From the NCBI GenBank assembly GCA_958439195.1, contig OY288150.1, positions 87,279-151,278 of the forward strand: a stretch of DNA of 64,000 bases, in the 5' to 3' direction. Each line of letters starts with the position of its first letter. Position 1 is the stretch's first letter. Shown here in pieces: positions 26,101-34,701 of this stretch. Below the pieces are notes generated by a model. The model was not told where the DNA came from and searched no databases. It worked only from the letters and a program-made list of their open reading frames with translations. Position numbers and translations under genes: made by a program. This stretch comes from an uncultured Paracoccaceae bacterium (GTDB taxonomy: Bacteria; Pseudomonadota; Alphaproteobacteria; Rhodobacterales; Rhodobacteraceae).

Positions 26101-26289
26101 TTGCTCGACCTCGGGCGGAGCAAGCCCCTCGGCCTCGGTCATGATGGTGACCGTCGGTCGGTTTAGATCGGGGAACACATCGACCGGAAGGCGGGTGACC
26201 GTCAGGGCACCGTAAAGTACCATGACGATTGCAATCGCCATGACGAACATGCGGTTGCGCAGCGATTGCGTGACCAGAAAGTTGAACAT
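23140..26289 (-). CDS. cusA: Heavy-metal RND efflux pump, CusA/CzcA family
   Basis: 1049 residues, full RND length with 12 expected membrane segments. The heavy-metal RND signature is clear: GELVDDAVVDVENI in TM4, MLSGVRAQIA in the porter domain, and VTRVRSTSGVG and LPVDVFPDLNRP near the N-terminus. It exports monovalent (CusA) or divalent (CzcA) metal ions from the periplasm using protons; copper is inferred from the island. Preceded 9 bases upstream by the adaptor. No outer-membrane factor gene is present in the window. Confidence 0.93.
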   Translation of the reverse strand: MFNFLVTQSLRNRMFVMAIAIVMVLYGALTVTRLPVDVFPDLNRPTVTIMTEAEGLAPPEVEQLVTYPLETQMNGLPGVTRVRSTSGVGLSIVYVEFDWNTDIYRNRQQIAERLTLVQAQLPQGVVPQMGPVASIMGQIMLIAVTGPDTVTPMELRELADFTIRPRLLTIPGVANVIPIGGEVRQYRVAPNPAAMRAFGVTYEDVEAALTGFGANTGGGFADQYGREFLIRNIGRTQSLDDLGNLVVASVNGQPVALDQVAEVSFAPRTKRGDAGFMGDDAVIVSVEKQPDVDSIALTQQVEAALAEMTAALPEGVKADNILFRQATFIETSISNVQKVLLEAIAVVAVVLFLFLLNLRTTIISLTAIPVSILVSAIIFYWMGLSINTMTLGGLAIAIGELVDDAVVDVENIFRRLRENREKGNPRSVFDVVVSASQEVRSGIVYATMTIVLVFVPLFALSGIEGRLFAPLGQAYIISILASLVVSITLTPVMAYYMLPGLKRLDEHEGMVVRVLKRGNRKLLDWSFGHPRLLIAGVLAAVVTAGSFATQLPRAFLPPFNEGTLTISMLFNPGISLEESQRIGLVAEQLILEVPEVVLVGRRTGRAELDEHAEGVHSSEVEVELAQDGRPKTEIEADIRARLSVLPVVTNIGQPISHRLDHMLSGVRAQIALKIFGEDLDTMRAIAEEFRVALDEIPGVVDLQVEKQVRIPQLEIIVDYGRAALYGLQPAAVTEQLEQLSNGRIVSRIVDGNKRFDVVLRLQDEERTTRGLGDLLIETPTGWIPVSQIADVVETDGPNQILRENGKRRLVVLANSDGQTDMAQIVEQIRAVMAEKDLPTGFFATLEGTFQAQEESMRTIGLLSILSLAMIFAILYSRYRSPLFVGIIMASVPLALIGSVAALWWSGQPLSVASMVGFITLTGIATRNGILKISHYINLAIQEDMPFGRDLVIRGSLERLTPVLMTALSAGVALVPLMLGADAPGKEILHPVAITIFGGLVTATILDTVLTPTLFLRYGRAPLERLVAQARAEAAKQSQETGRASTIEAY

Positions 26290-26298
26290 GGTCTGTGC

Positions 26299-27990
26299 CT
26301 ATCGGATCTGGTTGAGGAGTTCGGCACCCTCGGCCACGACACGAAGCCCGACCTCAAGGCCCGCCACGACCAGCACTGTGTCGCCGTCCAGCGGTTCTAC
26401 TCGAACCTCGCGCTGGACGAAGCGTTCGGCATTGCTTTTCACATAGACGACAAGCTGCCCGTTGGCTCCGCGCAAGACAGCATCGCGAGGTAAGACGATT
26501 CCCTCATGCTCTGCCGGAGTGGCCGCGATCACCCTCAGCAACTGACCAGCCCGCAATCCAGCCGCTTCTCCCACGACAGAGAACCGCACTGGAACGGCCT
26601 GTCCTTGGTCAGCAAGACCCGTCCCCTGATAGGCAAGATCGATGGTCGATCCGTCAGCGAAAACCGCCACTGCTTCCAAGCCCAAAGCTTCTGATCGGTA
26701 ACTCAGCGCCTCAACCCAGAACCTTCCTGGGTCAACGATCTCGTAAACGGTGACGCCCGGGGAGGCGATCTGGCCCGCGATGGCTTGGCCTGCGGCGATG
26801 ACCCCGTCAACCGGTGCGATCAGATTTTCCGACACATCGGTCAGCGAAACCAAGGCGTCACGCTGTGCGATCAGACTTTCTTGTTCGATCTCCAACTCTT
26901 CGATCTCGGTCTGCGCCACCACGCTTTGCAACTGCTTACGCCGGTCAAGACGGCGAGTGACAAGCTGCAATTCTTGTTCGATCTCGCGAATTTGCTGTTG
27001 GCGGTCGGCAAGATCTACTGCACCGATGGTCGGCTCGACGATGGCGACGATCTGACCTGCCTTCACCAATGACCCGAGCTGTGGAAAACCACCCGGTGGG
27101 GCCACCAGCCTGCCCTCAAGCGAAGCTTGCACATAGCCCGAGGCATTCGGGTCTGGAATGATGCGCCCCGGAAGTTCGATGCGCCGCCCATGCAAAGCCG
27201 TTTCCGTGATAAGCGTGCGAATGCCCAACACGCGCTGCGTCCCTTTCGGAACAAAGATGGCCCCATCTGGAAAGCGTTGGGCGAGATCGCGCGTCGCAGC
27301 GGCAGGCATGGGCAGTGCTGCGTTGGCCGCGCTGGCGGCAGCAACCTCCGCCTGCCCCTGCGACGGCGGGATAAGCAGGAGAGCTACCAGCAAAGCTGCA
27401 ATCTTGGCAGGTGCAACGGGCCGGCGATTGCGCCGCAACAATAGCATGCCGAAAACCCCTACCAGCAGACCGATAGCAGCCGCGGCGGCGAGCGTTAGAT
27501 CGCGGGTCTCCAGGCGCGCCCGCAAGTCACCCAAAACACTCGCGCCAATCGCCGCTGCGGCATTTACCTCAACCACTGCCGCTGGCGGTGGTGCGGGGAT
27601 CGTCAGCGACCCCACTAAAACGTCAAATCCAGCATCGGCAATGACGGTGATCGCAAGATCGTAACTGCCGGGTGTCGCGACCCAGGGTGCGGAAAACGCA
27701 TAGATCCCCGGCTCCGTTTCCGTTCCGATGATAACACCAGAGGGCGTGTCCATCTCGACTGCAGCCCCGGCAACGGGCGCGTTGGTGTCGAATGTGTCGA
27801 TAAAGACCTGCATTTCGGCACCGCGGGCTATCACGACCGCTTCGAACACCGTCGATGCTGCTTCGACCCGAGGGGCGATGGTGGTGCTGACCGGCGGCGG
27901 CGGTGCGCCGTGATCATGGCCTTCATGTGCGGCCACGCCGCCCGTGAAGGCAAACATCAGAACAACGGCCAAAGCCCCTAAAAACCGCAT
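26299..27990 (-). CDS. cusB: RND periplasmic adaptor with extra N-terminal domain
   Basis: 563 residues, longer than typical CusB. Signal peptide, His-rich HEGHDHGAPP, an Ig-like beta domain (about residues 40-150), a membrane segment with basic flank (LLLRRNRRP, near 190), then the adaptor: barrel-sandwich halves around a coiled coil (residues about 320-390, many Gln/Glu) and a beta-barrel (ILPRDAV-like VLPRDAVLRG). It links the RND pump to an outer-membrane channel. The N-terminal half looks like a fused YtkA-like or sensor domain. Sits 84 bases after the sensor kinase gene. Confidence 0.88.
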   Translation of the reverse strand: MRFLGALAVVLMFAFTGGVAAHEGHDHGAPPPPVSTTIAPRVEAASTVFEAVVIARGAEMQVFIDTFDTNAPVAGAAVEMDTPSGVIIGTETEPGIYAFSAPWVATPGSYDLAITVIADAGFDVLVGSLTIPAPPPAAVVEVNAAAAIGASVLGDLRARLETRDLTLAAAAAIGLLVGVFGMLLLRRNRRPVAPAKIAALLVALLLIPPSQGQAEVAAASAANAALPMPAAATRDLAQRFPDGAIFVPKGTQRVLGIRTLITETALHGRRIELPGRIIPDPNASGYVQASLEGRLVAPPGGFPQLGSLVKAGQIVAIVEPTIGAVDLADRQQQIREIEQELQLVTRRLDRRKQLQSVVAQTEIEELEIEQESLIAQRDALVSLTDVSENLIAPVDGVIAAGQAIAGQIASPGVTVYEIVDPGRFWVEALSYRSEALGLEAVAVFADGSTIDLAYQGTGLADQGQAVPVRFSVVGEAAGLRAGQLLRVIAATPAEHEGIVLPRDAVLRGANGQLVVYVKSNAERFVQREVRVEPLDGDTVLVVAGLEVGLRVVAEGAELLNQIR

Positions 27991-28074
27991 ATCCGAACCT
28001 CGACGCCTGTTTTTGTTGGTGTCGAGATGACCGACATACGTCTCTGAACGATTGCCGCTTTGTAACCGAGTGTT

Positions 28075-29433
28075 TCAACGCCCCTGTCTGGGCAGGGACA
28101 CAGTGACGCGCAAGCCACCGGTCGGCCCTTCGCCAAGCTCCAGTGTACCGCCGTGGCCATCGATCACAGCGCGGGCGATTGTCAGCCCCAGCCCAAAGCC
28201 ACCCGTCTTGCTGTTGCGCGAGGATTCAAGCCGGACAAAGGGCAAAAGCACGCGGTCCCGGTCCGCTTCGGCAATGCCCTGACCGTCGTCATCAATCACT
28301 ACGGCCACTTCCTGCGCGTTTTCGGAAACCGACACCCGGGCTGTGCCACCATATTTGACAGCATTTCCCACGATGTTGGCAAACGCCCGCTTCAAACCCA
28401 GCCGCCGCCCCGGAATAACGGCTGAGCGCGGCCCGGCAAAAGAAACCACAGCGCCCTGATCGGTCTGATCATCTGTCACGGTCTCAAGGATTGCGACTAG
28501 ATCAACCGGGCGTATCGGTTCATCGGATCGGTCGCCGCGCAGATAAGACAGCGTCTGATCGATCATCCGCTCCATTTCGTCCAAATCAAGCGCGATGGAC
28601 CGGGCGAGGGGGTCACTGTCGATCTCTTCGGCACGCAGCCGCAACCGGGTGATTGGTGTTTTCAGGTCGTGGGATACTGCAGCCAGAGCTTGGGTGCGAT
28701 CTTCGATTGACCGAGCAAGACGGTCCTGCAAGTCATTGAAGGCACGGGCCAGAACGGCAACCTCATAAGGACCGGTCTCGGGCACCGCCGCAACCTTGCC
28801 GGTGGTGTAGAACCCGTTAGCAGCCTCAGCGAACCGCGCCAGCGGCCGCGATATCCAGCGCACCAGCAACACAGCTGTGGCCAGAGCGACGGCTGCGATC
28901 ATCCAAGCCACCATCACGGTCTGCGGTGCGCCTGGGATACGGGGTGTCCAACTGAGCAGGCTGACATTCAACCATGTGCCGTCCGTGAGGCGCATCGAGA
29001 TCAGCGCGACATGCGGGTCTGCGCTTGCTCCGTCCTGTTCGCCGACGATCAGGCCATCTTCCCCAAGTTCAGGGGCCAATTCGACCAATCGCGTTTGCAG
29101 ATCCGTCCACAACGGGTTGGTTGCGTCAGCTTCGACTGCCCGCTCCTCCCGGCTCCAATGGGCCTCGATCGGACCACTCGACAGATCATGCGCGGCATCT
29201 TCCCGAAGTTCCTCCGGTAACCCAGCCAGCGTGCGCTTAATGGTCAGCAACCGATCTGCGAGCCGCCGTTCAGTCGCTTCGGACAGATCGGCACTGAGCG
29301 ATGCGCGATAGGTTTGCAATCCCACAATCTGGACCGTGGCGATGCCAAGGATCAGGACGATGGTCGTTCGGGCAACCAGAGTGTCGAACCTTATTGCCTT
29401 AGCTGCACGCAGCAGCGCGCGGGGGCCCGTCAC
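28075..29433 (-). CDS. Two-component sensor histidine kinase, pump-linked
   Basis: 452 residues from a GTG start overlapping the response-regulator stop (GTGA). Two membrane segments bracket a periplasmic sensor of about 130 residues; HAMP, H-box (AVSHDLKTPITRLRLR), N-box (FANIVGNAVKYG) and G-boxes (DDGQGI, GGFGLGLTIA) follow. EnvZ/CusS-type architecture. Position in an operon with the RND pump suggests it senses periplasmic metal; the ligand is not shown by the sequence. Confidence 0.92.
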   Translation of the reverse strand: MTGPRALLRAAKAIRFDTLVARTTIVLILGIATVQIVGLQTYRASLSADLSEATERRLADRLLTIKRTLAGLPEELREDAAHDLSSGPIEAHWSREERAVEADATNPLWTDLQTRLVELAPELGEDGLIVGEQDGASADPHVALISMRLTDGTWLNVSLLSWTPRIPGAPQTVMVAWMIAAVALATAVLLVRWISRPLARFAEAANGFYTTGKVAAVPETGPYEVAVLARAFNDLQDRLARSIEDRTQALAAVSHDLKTPITRLRLRAEEIDSDPLARSIALDLDEMERMIDQTLSYLRGDRSDEPIRPVDLVAILETVTDDQTDQGAVVSFAGPRSAVIPGRRLGLKRAFANIVGNAVKYGGTARVSVSENAQEVAVVIDDDGQGIAEADRDRVLLPFVRLESSRNSKTGGFGLGLTIARAVIDGHGGTLELGEGPTGGLRVTVSLPRQGR

Positions 29434-30164
29434 TTACGACGCACGTCTGCAGCGAACAGATAGCCCGCGCCACGGATGGTCTTGATCAAGTCTCCTTGCG
29501 ACTCGATCTTCCGGCGCAAGCGACTGACCTGCACGTCGATCGATCGGTCAAACACGTCGAGGGTTCTGTTTTTGGTGCTGTCGAGAAGGTAGTCTCGCGA
29601 CAGGACACGCTGCGGTGCTTCGAGAAACGTCAGCAGCAAATCATACTCGCCGCCTGACAGGTCAACGACCACACCGCCTGGGTTCACCAGCTCTCGCTTC
29701 AGGGTATCCAACTGCCACCCCTCGAACTCGATCGAACGCCCCGACCCTTGGGGGGCCAACCCCTCTACTGACCGGCTGCGCCGAAGGACAGCCTTGATGC
29801 GTGCCAGAAGTTCGCGCGGGTTGAAGGGCTTCGGCAGGTAGTCATCGGCACCGACCTCCAACCCGACGATGCGGTCGATCTCGTCGCCCTTCGCCGTCAG
29901 CATTACGACCGGCACCGCGCTTTCAGCGCGCAACGCCCGGCACAGGTCCAGCCCGTTCGTTCCCGGCAGCATGATGTCAAGCACAACAAGATCCACTAGG
30001 GATGACTGCATCTGGGCCTTCATCTCTGCACCATTGCGGGCGGTCGAGACGACAAATCCGTTGGCGCGCAGGAACTTGGCAACAAGCGACAAGATCTCTC
30101 CGTCATCGTCGACGACAAGAACCTTTCCTTCGGTCGCTTGAACTGCGGTCGGCTGTTGCAACAT
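29430..30164 (-). CDS. OmpR-family response regulator, pump-linked
   Basis: 244 residues from the ATG at 30164; a longer in-frame version would overlap the decayed TlpA copy. Receiver domain with VDDD, phospho-acceptor in VVLDIMLPG, MLTAKGDE and YLPKPFNPRELL; winged-helix DNA-binding domain follows (DRSIDVQVSRLRRKIE). Leads the operon RR-HK-adaptor-pump-periplasmic protein. A set of TGTATC/TGTTGC half-sites lies 56-82 bases upstream, shared with the second two-component system. Confidence 0.93.
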   Translation of the reverse strand: MLQQPTAVQATEGKVLVVDDDGEILSLVAKFLRANGFVVSTARNGAEMKAQMQSSLVDLVVLDIMLPGTNGLDLCRALRAESAVPVVMLTAKGDEIDRIVGLEVGADDYLPKPFNPRELLARIKAVLRRSRSVEGLAPQGSGRSIEFEGWQLDTLKRELVNPGGVVVDLSGGEYDLLLTFLEAPQRVLSRDYLLDSTKNRTLDVFDRSIDVQVSRLRRKIESQGDLIKTIRGAGYLFAADVRRK

Positions 30165-30219
30165 TGGTCTTCGGTCTCGTTTTGGGCACGCGCTGAATGG
30201 CACTCGGACACTACGACAC

Positions 30220-30246
30220 TGTTGCCCGATTGTATCGATTTGTTGC
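30220..30246. promoter_or_regulatory. Tandem OmpR-type half-sites before pump two-component operon
   Basis: Plus strand TGTTGC (30220-30225), TGTATC (30231-30236) and TGTTGC (30241-30246), spaced 10-11 bases, as expected for OmpR-family dimers bound to one face of DNA. The TGTATC-N4-TGTYGC core is repeated at 35917-35932 before the second two-component operon. Confidence 0.55.
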
Positions 30247-30258
30247 AGTGGCTTTTCT

Positions 30259-30505
30259 TTAGCCAATGATATCCCGGAGCTGATCAACAGCGCGCCGACC
30301 ATCCCAGTTAAACGGCCCCTGAAGGCGTCCGATTTCGCTCCTTCGGTTGTCGACCAGCAGCCTTGTCGGCAATCCGATAAAAGGCGAAGGCGAGTTGGAC
30401 TCTTGATGGCTCCGCCCAGAAGAGTGGCAGATGCCGGATGCCGGCTTCGTTATCAAATTCGCGTCCAAGGGTGAGCCCGACGTCCGATGCGGTCAGGCGT
30501 GGCAT
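30259..30505 (-). pseudogene. Decayed TlpA-like thioredoxin remnant
   Basis: Matches the C-terminal half of the intact protein at 1473-1994 in two frames: LPLFWAEPSRVQLAFAF, then after a one-base shift at the A4 tract 30379-30382, FIGLPTRLLVDNRRSEIGRL to the stop. The N-terminal half with the CxxC site is absent, so the frameshift alone does not explain the loss. Position behind multicopper oxidase 2 mirrors the intact pair at 1.5-3.5 kb. Confidence 0.85.
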
Positions 30506-30521
30506 ATCCTGAGAGATAAGT

Positions 30522-30550
30522 CTGGACCTGCGGTGCTGCCGCAGGTCCAG
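30522..30550 (-). terminator. 12-bp hairpin after multicopper oxidase 2
   Basis: Perfect arms CTGGACCTGCGG (30522-30533) and CCGCAGGTCCAG (30539-30550), 5-nt loop, 6 bases after the oxidase stop on the minus strand. No U-run follows. Likely ends or caps the oxidase transcript. Confidence 0.6.
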
Positions 30551-30556
30551 AGGGCA

Positions 30557-32047
30557 TCAGGCGGAAACCGTGAACTCCGTCATCATGCCCATCGAGAGAT
30601 GGGGCATGTGGTGACAATGAAGCATCCAGCGTGCGGCTTCGCCTGCGTCCAACGCAACCGTCACCATGCCCATCGGCGGCACGTGCACAGTGTCACGCAC
30701 AGCGCCTGCGATACGTTTGTTGCCGACGCCGACGACCTGGAAGGCATGGCCGTGCAGGTGCATCGGATGTCCCATCATCGACATGTTGTGAAACATGATC
30801 TCCACCCGCTCGCCTGACTTTGCTGTCACCGGAACATGGGTACCCCACGTTTGGCCGTTTATCGTCCAGACATAAGGCATCATCGAGCCACCCAGCATCA
30901 GCATCGGCTGTGACGTCGGCGCACGGTCTGGCAAAGGCGTGATCGCTCGCAAAGCGGATTCCTGAAGAAGATCGCCGCTGAATGCCGGATGGTCGGCCTC
31001 CGACATGTCTGCGAGCCTCGTCACAACAGCGCCCTTGGTGGCGAGGATCACGCCGGTCCTTTCCCTTGCACCCTCGCGCAAGGCTAGGATCGGGAACGAT
31101 CCGCCTTCGCCCGGAACATCAAGCTCGATGTCAAGCCGCTGACCCATTGCTAAACCGAAACGGGATCCGGCAAGAGGATGCACTGGCTCGCCGTCGACGG
31201 CGACCAGTCGGTCAGGCAACGTGCCCGTGTCGATCCAGAACACGGTCGCAGCCGCTGCATTAATCACCCGGACAAGGACATGGCCGCCCTTGTCGACCTG
31301 CACCACCTCGGGATCATCCAATGTCCGGTCATTGGCGAGATAAGCGTCGAAGTTATAGTCGTTCAGGTCCATCGCCATGCCGTCCATACCCGGCATCGCC
31401 ATCATGTCACCCTGCCCGGTGGCACCCACGTCCATTCCCGAATGATCCATGCCGCCCATTGCCTGTCCTTCGACTCCCATCTGGCTGTGATCCATGCCTG
31501 CCATAGATGCCCCGCCCGTGATTTCGGCCAAAACCTCGACGGGAGACTTGAAGGAGAAATCGTGCAGAAAGAGCGTCACCTCCTGCCGGTCTGCCGACAC
31601 ATCCTCGGGCCGCCGAACGACAAGCGGAGCGGCAAGGAGCATCATCTCGTGCGCCGGAATATGCGCATGCATCCAGTGTGTGCCGGCCCTCGCAGGAAAG
31701 TCATAGGCTCGGGTTTCGCCTGGTTGCAGCACTGGCATCGGCATGTCTGGGACGCCGTCTTGAGCATTGTCCGGGATCTGCCCGTGCCAATGGATGATCG
31801 TCGGATCGGCGAGCGAATTCGTCAAATCCACAGCAAAGCGCTGCCCCGGATCCAAGACGAGGCCCGACTGGCCATTGCTACCAAGCAGTCCCCAGACGGA
31901 GGCGGCTCTGCCGCGCACGTCGATTGTGCGGGTGGTGGCGGTCAAGGACAGCCGGCTGGATTGAGCCCGGACCCGGCCGGGAAGCAAGAGGGAAGCAGCC
32001 GAAGCCGCAGTGGTGGCTAGAAAGCCGCGGCGAGAAAGAGTCGACAT
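30557..32047 (-). CDS. Multicopper oxidase, CopA/CumA-like (copy 2)
   Basis: 496 residues; AGGA lies 8 bases before the ATG. Tat signal SRRGFLATT. It closely resembles the oxidase at 2053-3528 throughout, including HWHG, HWMHAH, HPMHLHGH and MLHCHHMPHLSMGMM and a Met/His insert (GMDHSQM, GMDHSGM, PGMDGMAMDL). Expected role: periplasmic Cu(I) oxidation. It lies 223 bases after the third P-type ATPase on the same strand and ahead of a decayed TlpA gene, so this module is a duplicate of the 1.5-3.5 kb one. Confidence 0.93.
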   Translation of the reverse strand: MSTLSRRGFLATTAASAASLLLPGRVRAQSSRLSLTATTRTIDVRGRAASVWGLLGSNGQSGLVLDPGQRFAVDLTNSLADPTIIHWHGQIPDNAQDGVPDMPMPVLQPGETRAYDFPARAGTHWMHAHIPAHEMMLLAAPLVVRRPEDVSADRQEVTLFLHDFSFKSPVEVLAEITGGASMAGMDHSQMGVEGQAMGGMDHSGMDVGATGQGDMMAMPGMDGMAMDLNDYNFDAYLANDRTLDDPEVVQVDKGGHVLVRVINAAAATVFWIDTGTLPDRLVAVDGEPVHPLAGSRFGLAMGQRLDIELDVPGEGGSFPILALREGARERTGVILATKGAVVTRLADMSEADHPAFSGDLLQESALRAITPLPDRAPTSQPMLMLGGSMMPYVWTINGQTWGTHVPVTAKSGERVEIMFHNMSMMGHPMHLHGHAFQVVGVGNKRIAGAVRDTVHVPPMGMVTVALDAGEAARWMLHCHHMPHLSMGMMTEFTVSA

Positions 32048-32270
32048 GCTAATTTTCCTGAATATCGCGATAAGAGCCAGAGGTGTGATCCTTGGCCGAG
32101 GCTAGAACCACCAATTCAGTTCACCTCGAACTTGAGAGGCCGCCTGAGGTGCGCAATTGCGTGCGACGGGCAGCGCAAAAGGTGTTGCCTTGGCGAATGG
32201 CCGGTGCCGCCGGTGAAGCTGGGCAACCCTCTTCGATCTACCAACCCTCTTACCTGCAGCTCTTGGTTCT

Positions 32271-34643
32271 TCACAGATCAACCCTCCGCAGACGTAATGC
32301 ATTGGTGATAACGGAGACCGACGACAGGCTCATCGCCGCGGCTGCGATCATCGGCGACAGAAGAAGACCGGTGATCGGATAAAGCATCCCGGCTGCGATC
32401 GGTACGCCAAGTGCGTTGTAAGCAAAGGCAAAGAACAGGTTCTGCTTGATATTGCGCAAGGTTGCGCGTGCCAGCTTGCGCGCCCGGACAATGCCCATCA
32501 GGTCTCCACCCAGAAGAGTGATGCCCGCGCTCTCCATCGCCACATCTGCCCCCGTGCCCATGGCGATGCCGACGTCGGCCGCCGCCAACGCAGGCGCGTC
32601 ATTCACGCCGTCGCCAGCCATGGCGATCTTGTGACCTTCACGGCGCAACTGGTCGATCAGGTCTTTCTTGGCCTCAGGCAACACTCCCGCGCGCACCTCA
32701 TCTATGCCTAGCTTGCCCGCAACCGCTTGTGCGGTGCGTTCGTTGTCGCCGGTTGCCATGATGACGCGAAGTCCTTGGGCATGCAGTTCCTTGATCGCCT
32801 GTGCGGTCGACTCCTTGATTGGATCTGCGACGGCGACGATGCCTGCGAGCACACCGTCGACAGCGATGAACATCGCGGTCTTGCCTTCGGCGCGCAGAGT
32901 GTCGGCCTGTGCCTCCGCGCGCGCAGTGTCTAGGCCCATTTCCTGCATCATGGCCGCGTTGCCAAGCGCAACCGCGCGGCCTGTGACCTTGCCGCGCACA
33001 CCCTTGCCGGTGACCGCCTCGAATCCCGTAGCCTCTTGCCGGGACGCGCCCAGCGCGTCAGCCCCCTCGACAATGGCTTCGGCCAGCGGGTGTTCAGACC
33101 CACGTTCCAGCGCCGAAGCAAGGGACAGAAGGTCGGCAACTACCACGTCCCCAAGCATTACCGTATCTGTGAGCTTTGGCATGCCCATGGTCAACGTGCC
33201 CGTCTTGTCGACGATCAGAGTATCGACTCCCGCCATCCGCTCCAGCGCCTCAGCGTCTTTGATCAGCACGCCTGCCTGCGCGCCGCGTCCGGCCGCTGTT
33301 GTGATCGAGATCGGGGTTGCAAGACCCAACGCGCAGGGGCAAGCGATGATCAGCACCGACACCGCCGAGGCGATAGCAAAGACCAGAGCTGGCTCGGGGC
33401 CGAAGATCATCCAACCCCCGAAGGCGAGTATTGCAATCCCAACTACGGTCGGAACAAAGATTGCGGACATCCGGTCCGCCAGCCCTTGAATGGGAGCACG
33501 CGACCGACGCGCGTTCGACACCATGGCCACGATCTGAGCCAAGACGGTATCTGCGCCAACCTTGCCAGCCTCGATTACAAGACTTCCGTTCTTGTTGATG
33601 GTGGCCCCGGTCACCGCATCTCCAGGCCCTTTTTCGACCGGCATCGACTCGCCGGTCAGCATGCTTTCGTCCAAGAATGAATGGCCTTCGATCACCACGC
33701 CGTCGACTGGCACGGCGTCGCCGGGGCGCACACGCAGACGGTCGCCCTCCATAATGTTTTCCAGAGGCGCATCATATTCCGTGCCGTCCGGCAGAATGCG
33801 CCGCGCCGTCTTTGGTGCGAGGTCGAGAAGCGCGCGGATTGCATCGCCGGTTCGTTCGCGTGCGCGAAGTTCCAAGACCTGGCCGACAAAGACCAAAGCC
33901 ACAATCACCACCGCCGCTTCATAGTAGGTGCCAACGCCATGACCCATCCGGTAGACTTCAGGGAACACGCCAGGCAGGAATGTCGCCACCAGCGAATAAA
34001 GGTAAGCCGCCGCCACTCCGAGGCTGATCAGCGTCCACATGTTGGGAGACCGGTTGACCATCGAGTCCCAGCCTCGCTTGAAGAAGGGAAGGGCCGCCCA
34101 AAGTATGATTGGAGTTGCCAGCGCGAACTCCAGGTAACTGGCCATCTGGTGCCCGATCCAGTCGCGCACAGGCAGGGCAACGAACTCTCCCATGGTCAAC
34201 ACAATCAGCGGCACCGCCGCAGCTGCTGAGACCCACATGCGGCGGGTGAAATCGGTCAACTCATGGCTGGGCTCGTCCGAGGGCAGCATCGGCTCGAGCG
34301 CCATGCCGCAGATCGGACACGAGCCGGGCGCATCACGGATGATCTCGGGGTGCATCGGGCAGGTATACTGCACATTGGCTGGGGCAACTTTCTTGCGCCC
34401 CGCCGCGCGGCCGGAGGCGTAGAACCACGGATCGGCCTGAAACTTCGTCTGGCACTTGCCAGAGCAGAAGTGGAATTCCTTGCCGCCAAACGCCTCGGTC
34501 AGCGTGTCGGGTTTCAGCGTGACGGTCATGCCGCAGACTGGGTCGATGGAAGTTGGCTCAGTCCCACTTTCTGGAACGCCTTGGCTTTCAGGCATGTCGG
34601 GGTCGGGATGGGCATGGCTGCCGTGCGGATCGATAGATTTCAT
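32271..34643 (-). CDS. P1B-1 copper ATPase with YHS and CPMHP domains
   Basis: 790 residues; AGGAG before the ATG. The N-terminus carries a His/Asp-rich stretch, a YHS domain (DPVCGMTV to FHFCSGKC) and a heavy-metal-binding domain (YTCPMHPEI to CPICGMALEP) in place of HMA domains. The core has TGESMPVEKG, IIACPCALGLATPIS, DKTGTLTMGMP, SEHPLAEAI and GDGVNDAPALAAAD. CPC motif indicates Cu(I)/Ag(I) export; the N-terminal domains may receive metal from chaperones. A CueR-like box lies 67-90 bases upstream. Distinct from copA and copB in this window. Confidence 0.94.
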   Translation of the reverse strand: MKSIDPHGSHAHPDPDMPESQGVPESGTEPTSIDPVCGMTVTLKPDTLTEAFGGKEFHFCSGKCQTKFQADPWFYASGRAAGRKKVAPANVQYTCPMHPEIIRDAPGSCPICGMALEPMLPSDEPSHELTDFTRRMWVSAAAAVPLIVLTMGEFVALPVRDWIGHQMASYLEFALATPIILWAALPFFKRGWDSMVNRSPNMWTLISLGVAAAYLYSLVATFLPGVFPEVYRMGHGVGTYYEAAVVIVALVFVGQVLELRARERTGDAIRALLDLAPKTARRILPDGTEYDAPLENIMEGDRLRVRPGDAVPVDGVVIEGHSFLDESMLTGESMPVEKGPGDAVTGATINKNGSLVIEAGKVGADTVLAQIVAMVSNARRSRAPIQGLADRMSAIFVPTVVGIAILAFGGWMIFGPEPALVFAIASAVSVLIIACPCALGLATPISITTAAGRGAQAGVLIKDAEALERMAGVDTLIVDKTGTLTMGMPKLTDTVMLGDVVVADLLSLASALERGSEHPLAEAIVEGADALGASRQEATGFEAVTGKGVRGKVTGRAVALGNAAMMQEMGLDTARAEAQADTLRAEGKTAMFIAVDGVLAGIVAVADPIKESTAQAIKELHAQGLRVIMATGDNERTAQAVAGKLGIDEVRAGVLPEAKKDLIDQLRREGHKIAMAGDGVNDAPALAAADVGIAMGTGADVAMESAGITLLGGDLMGIVRARKLARATLRNIKQNLFFAFAYNALGVPIAAGMLYPITGLLLSPMIAAAAMSLSSVSVITNALRLRRVDL

Positions 34644-34701
34644 GGCGTTCTCCTGTCGCGGTTAAAGCCGCGTGAAGGCAGATGCAAAGGCCTACCGACT
34701 C

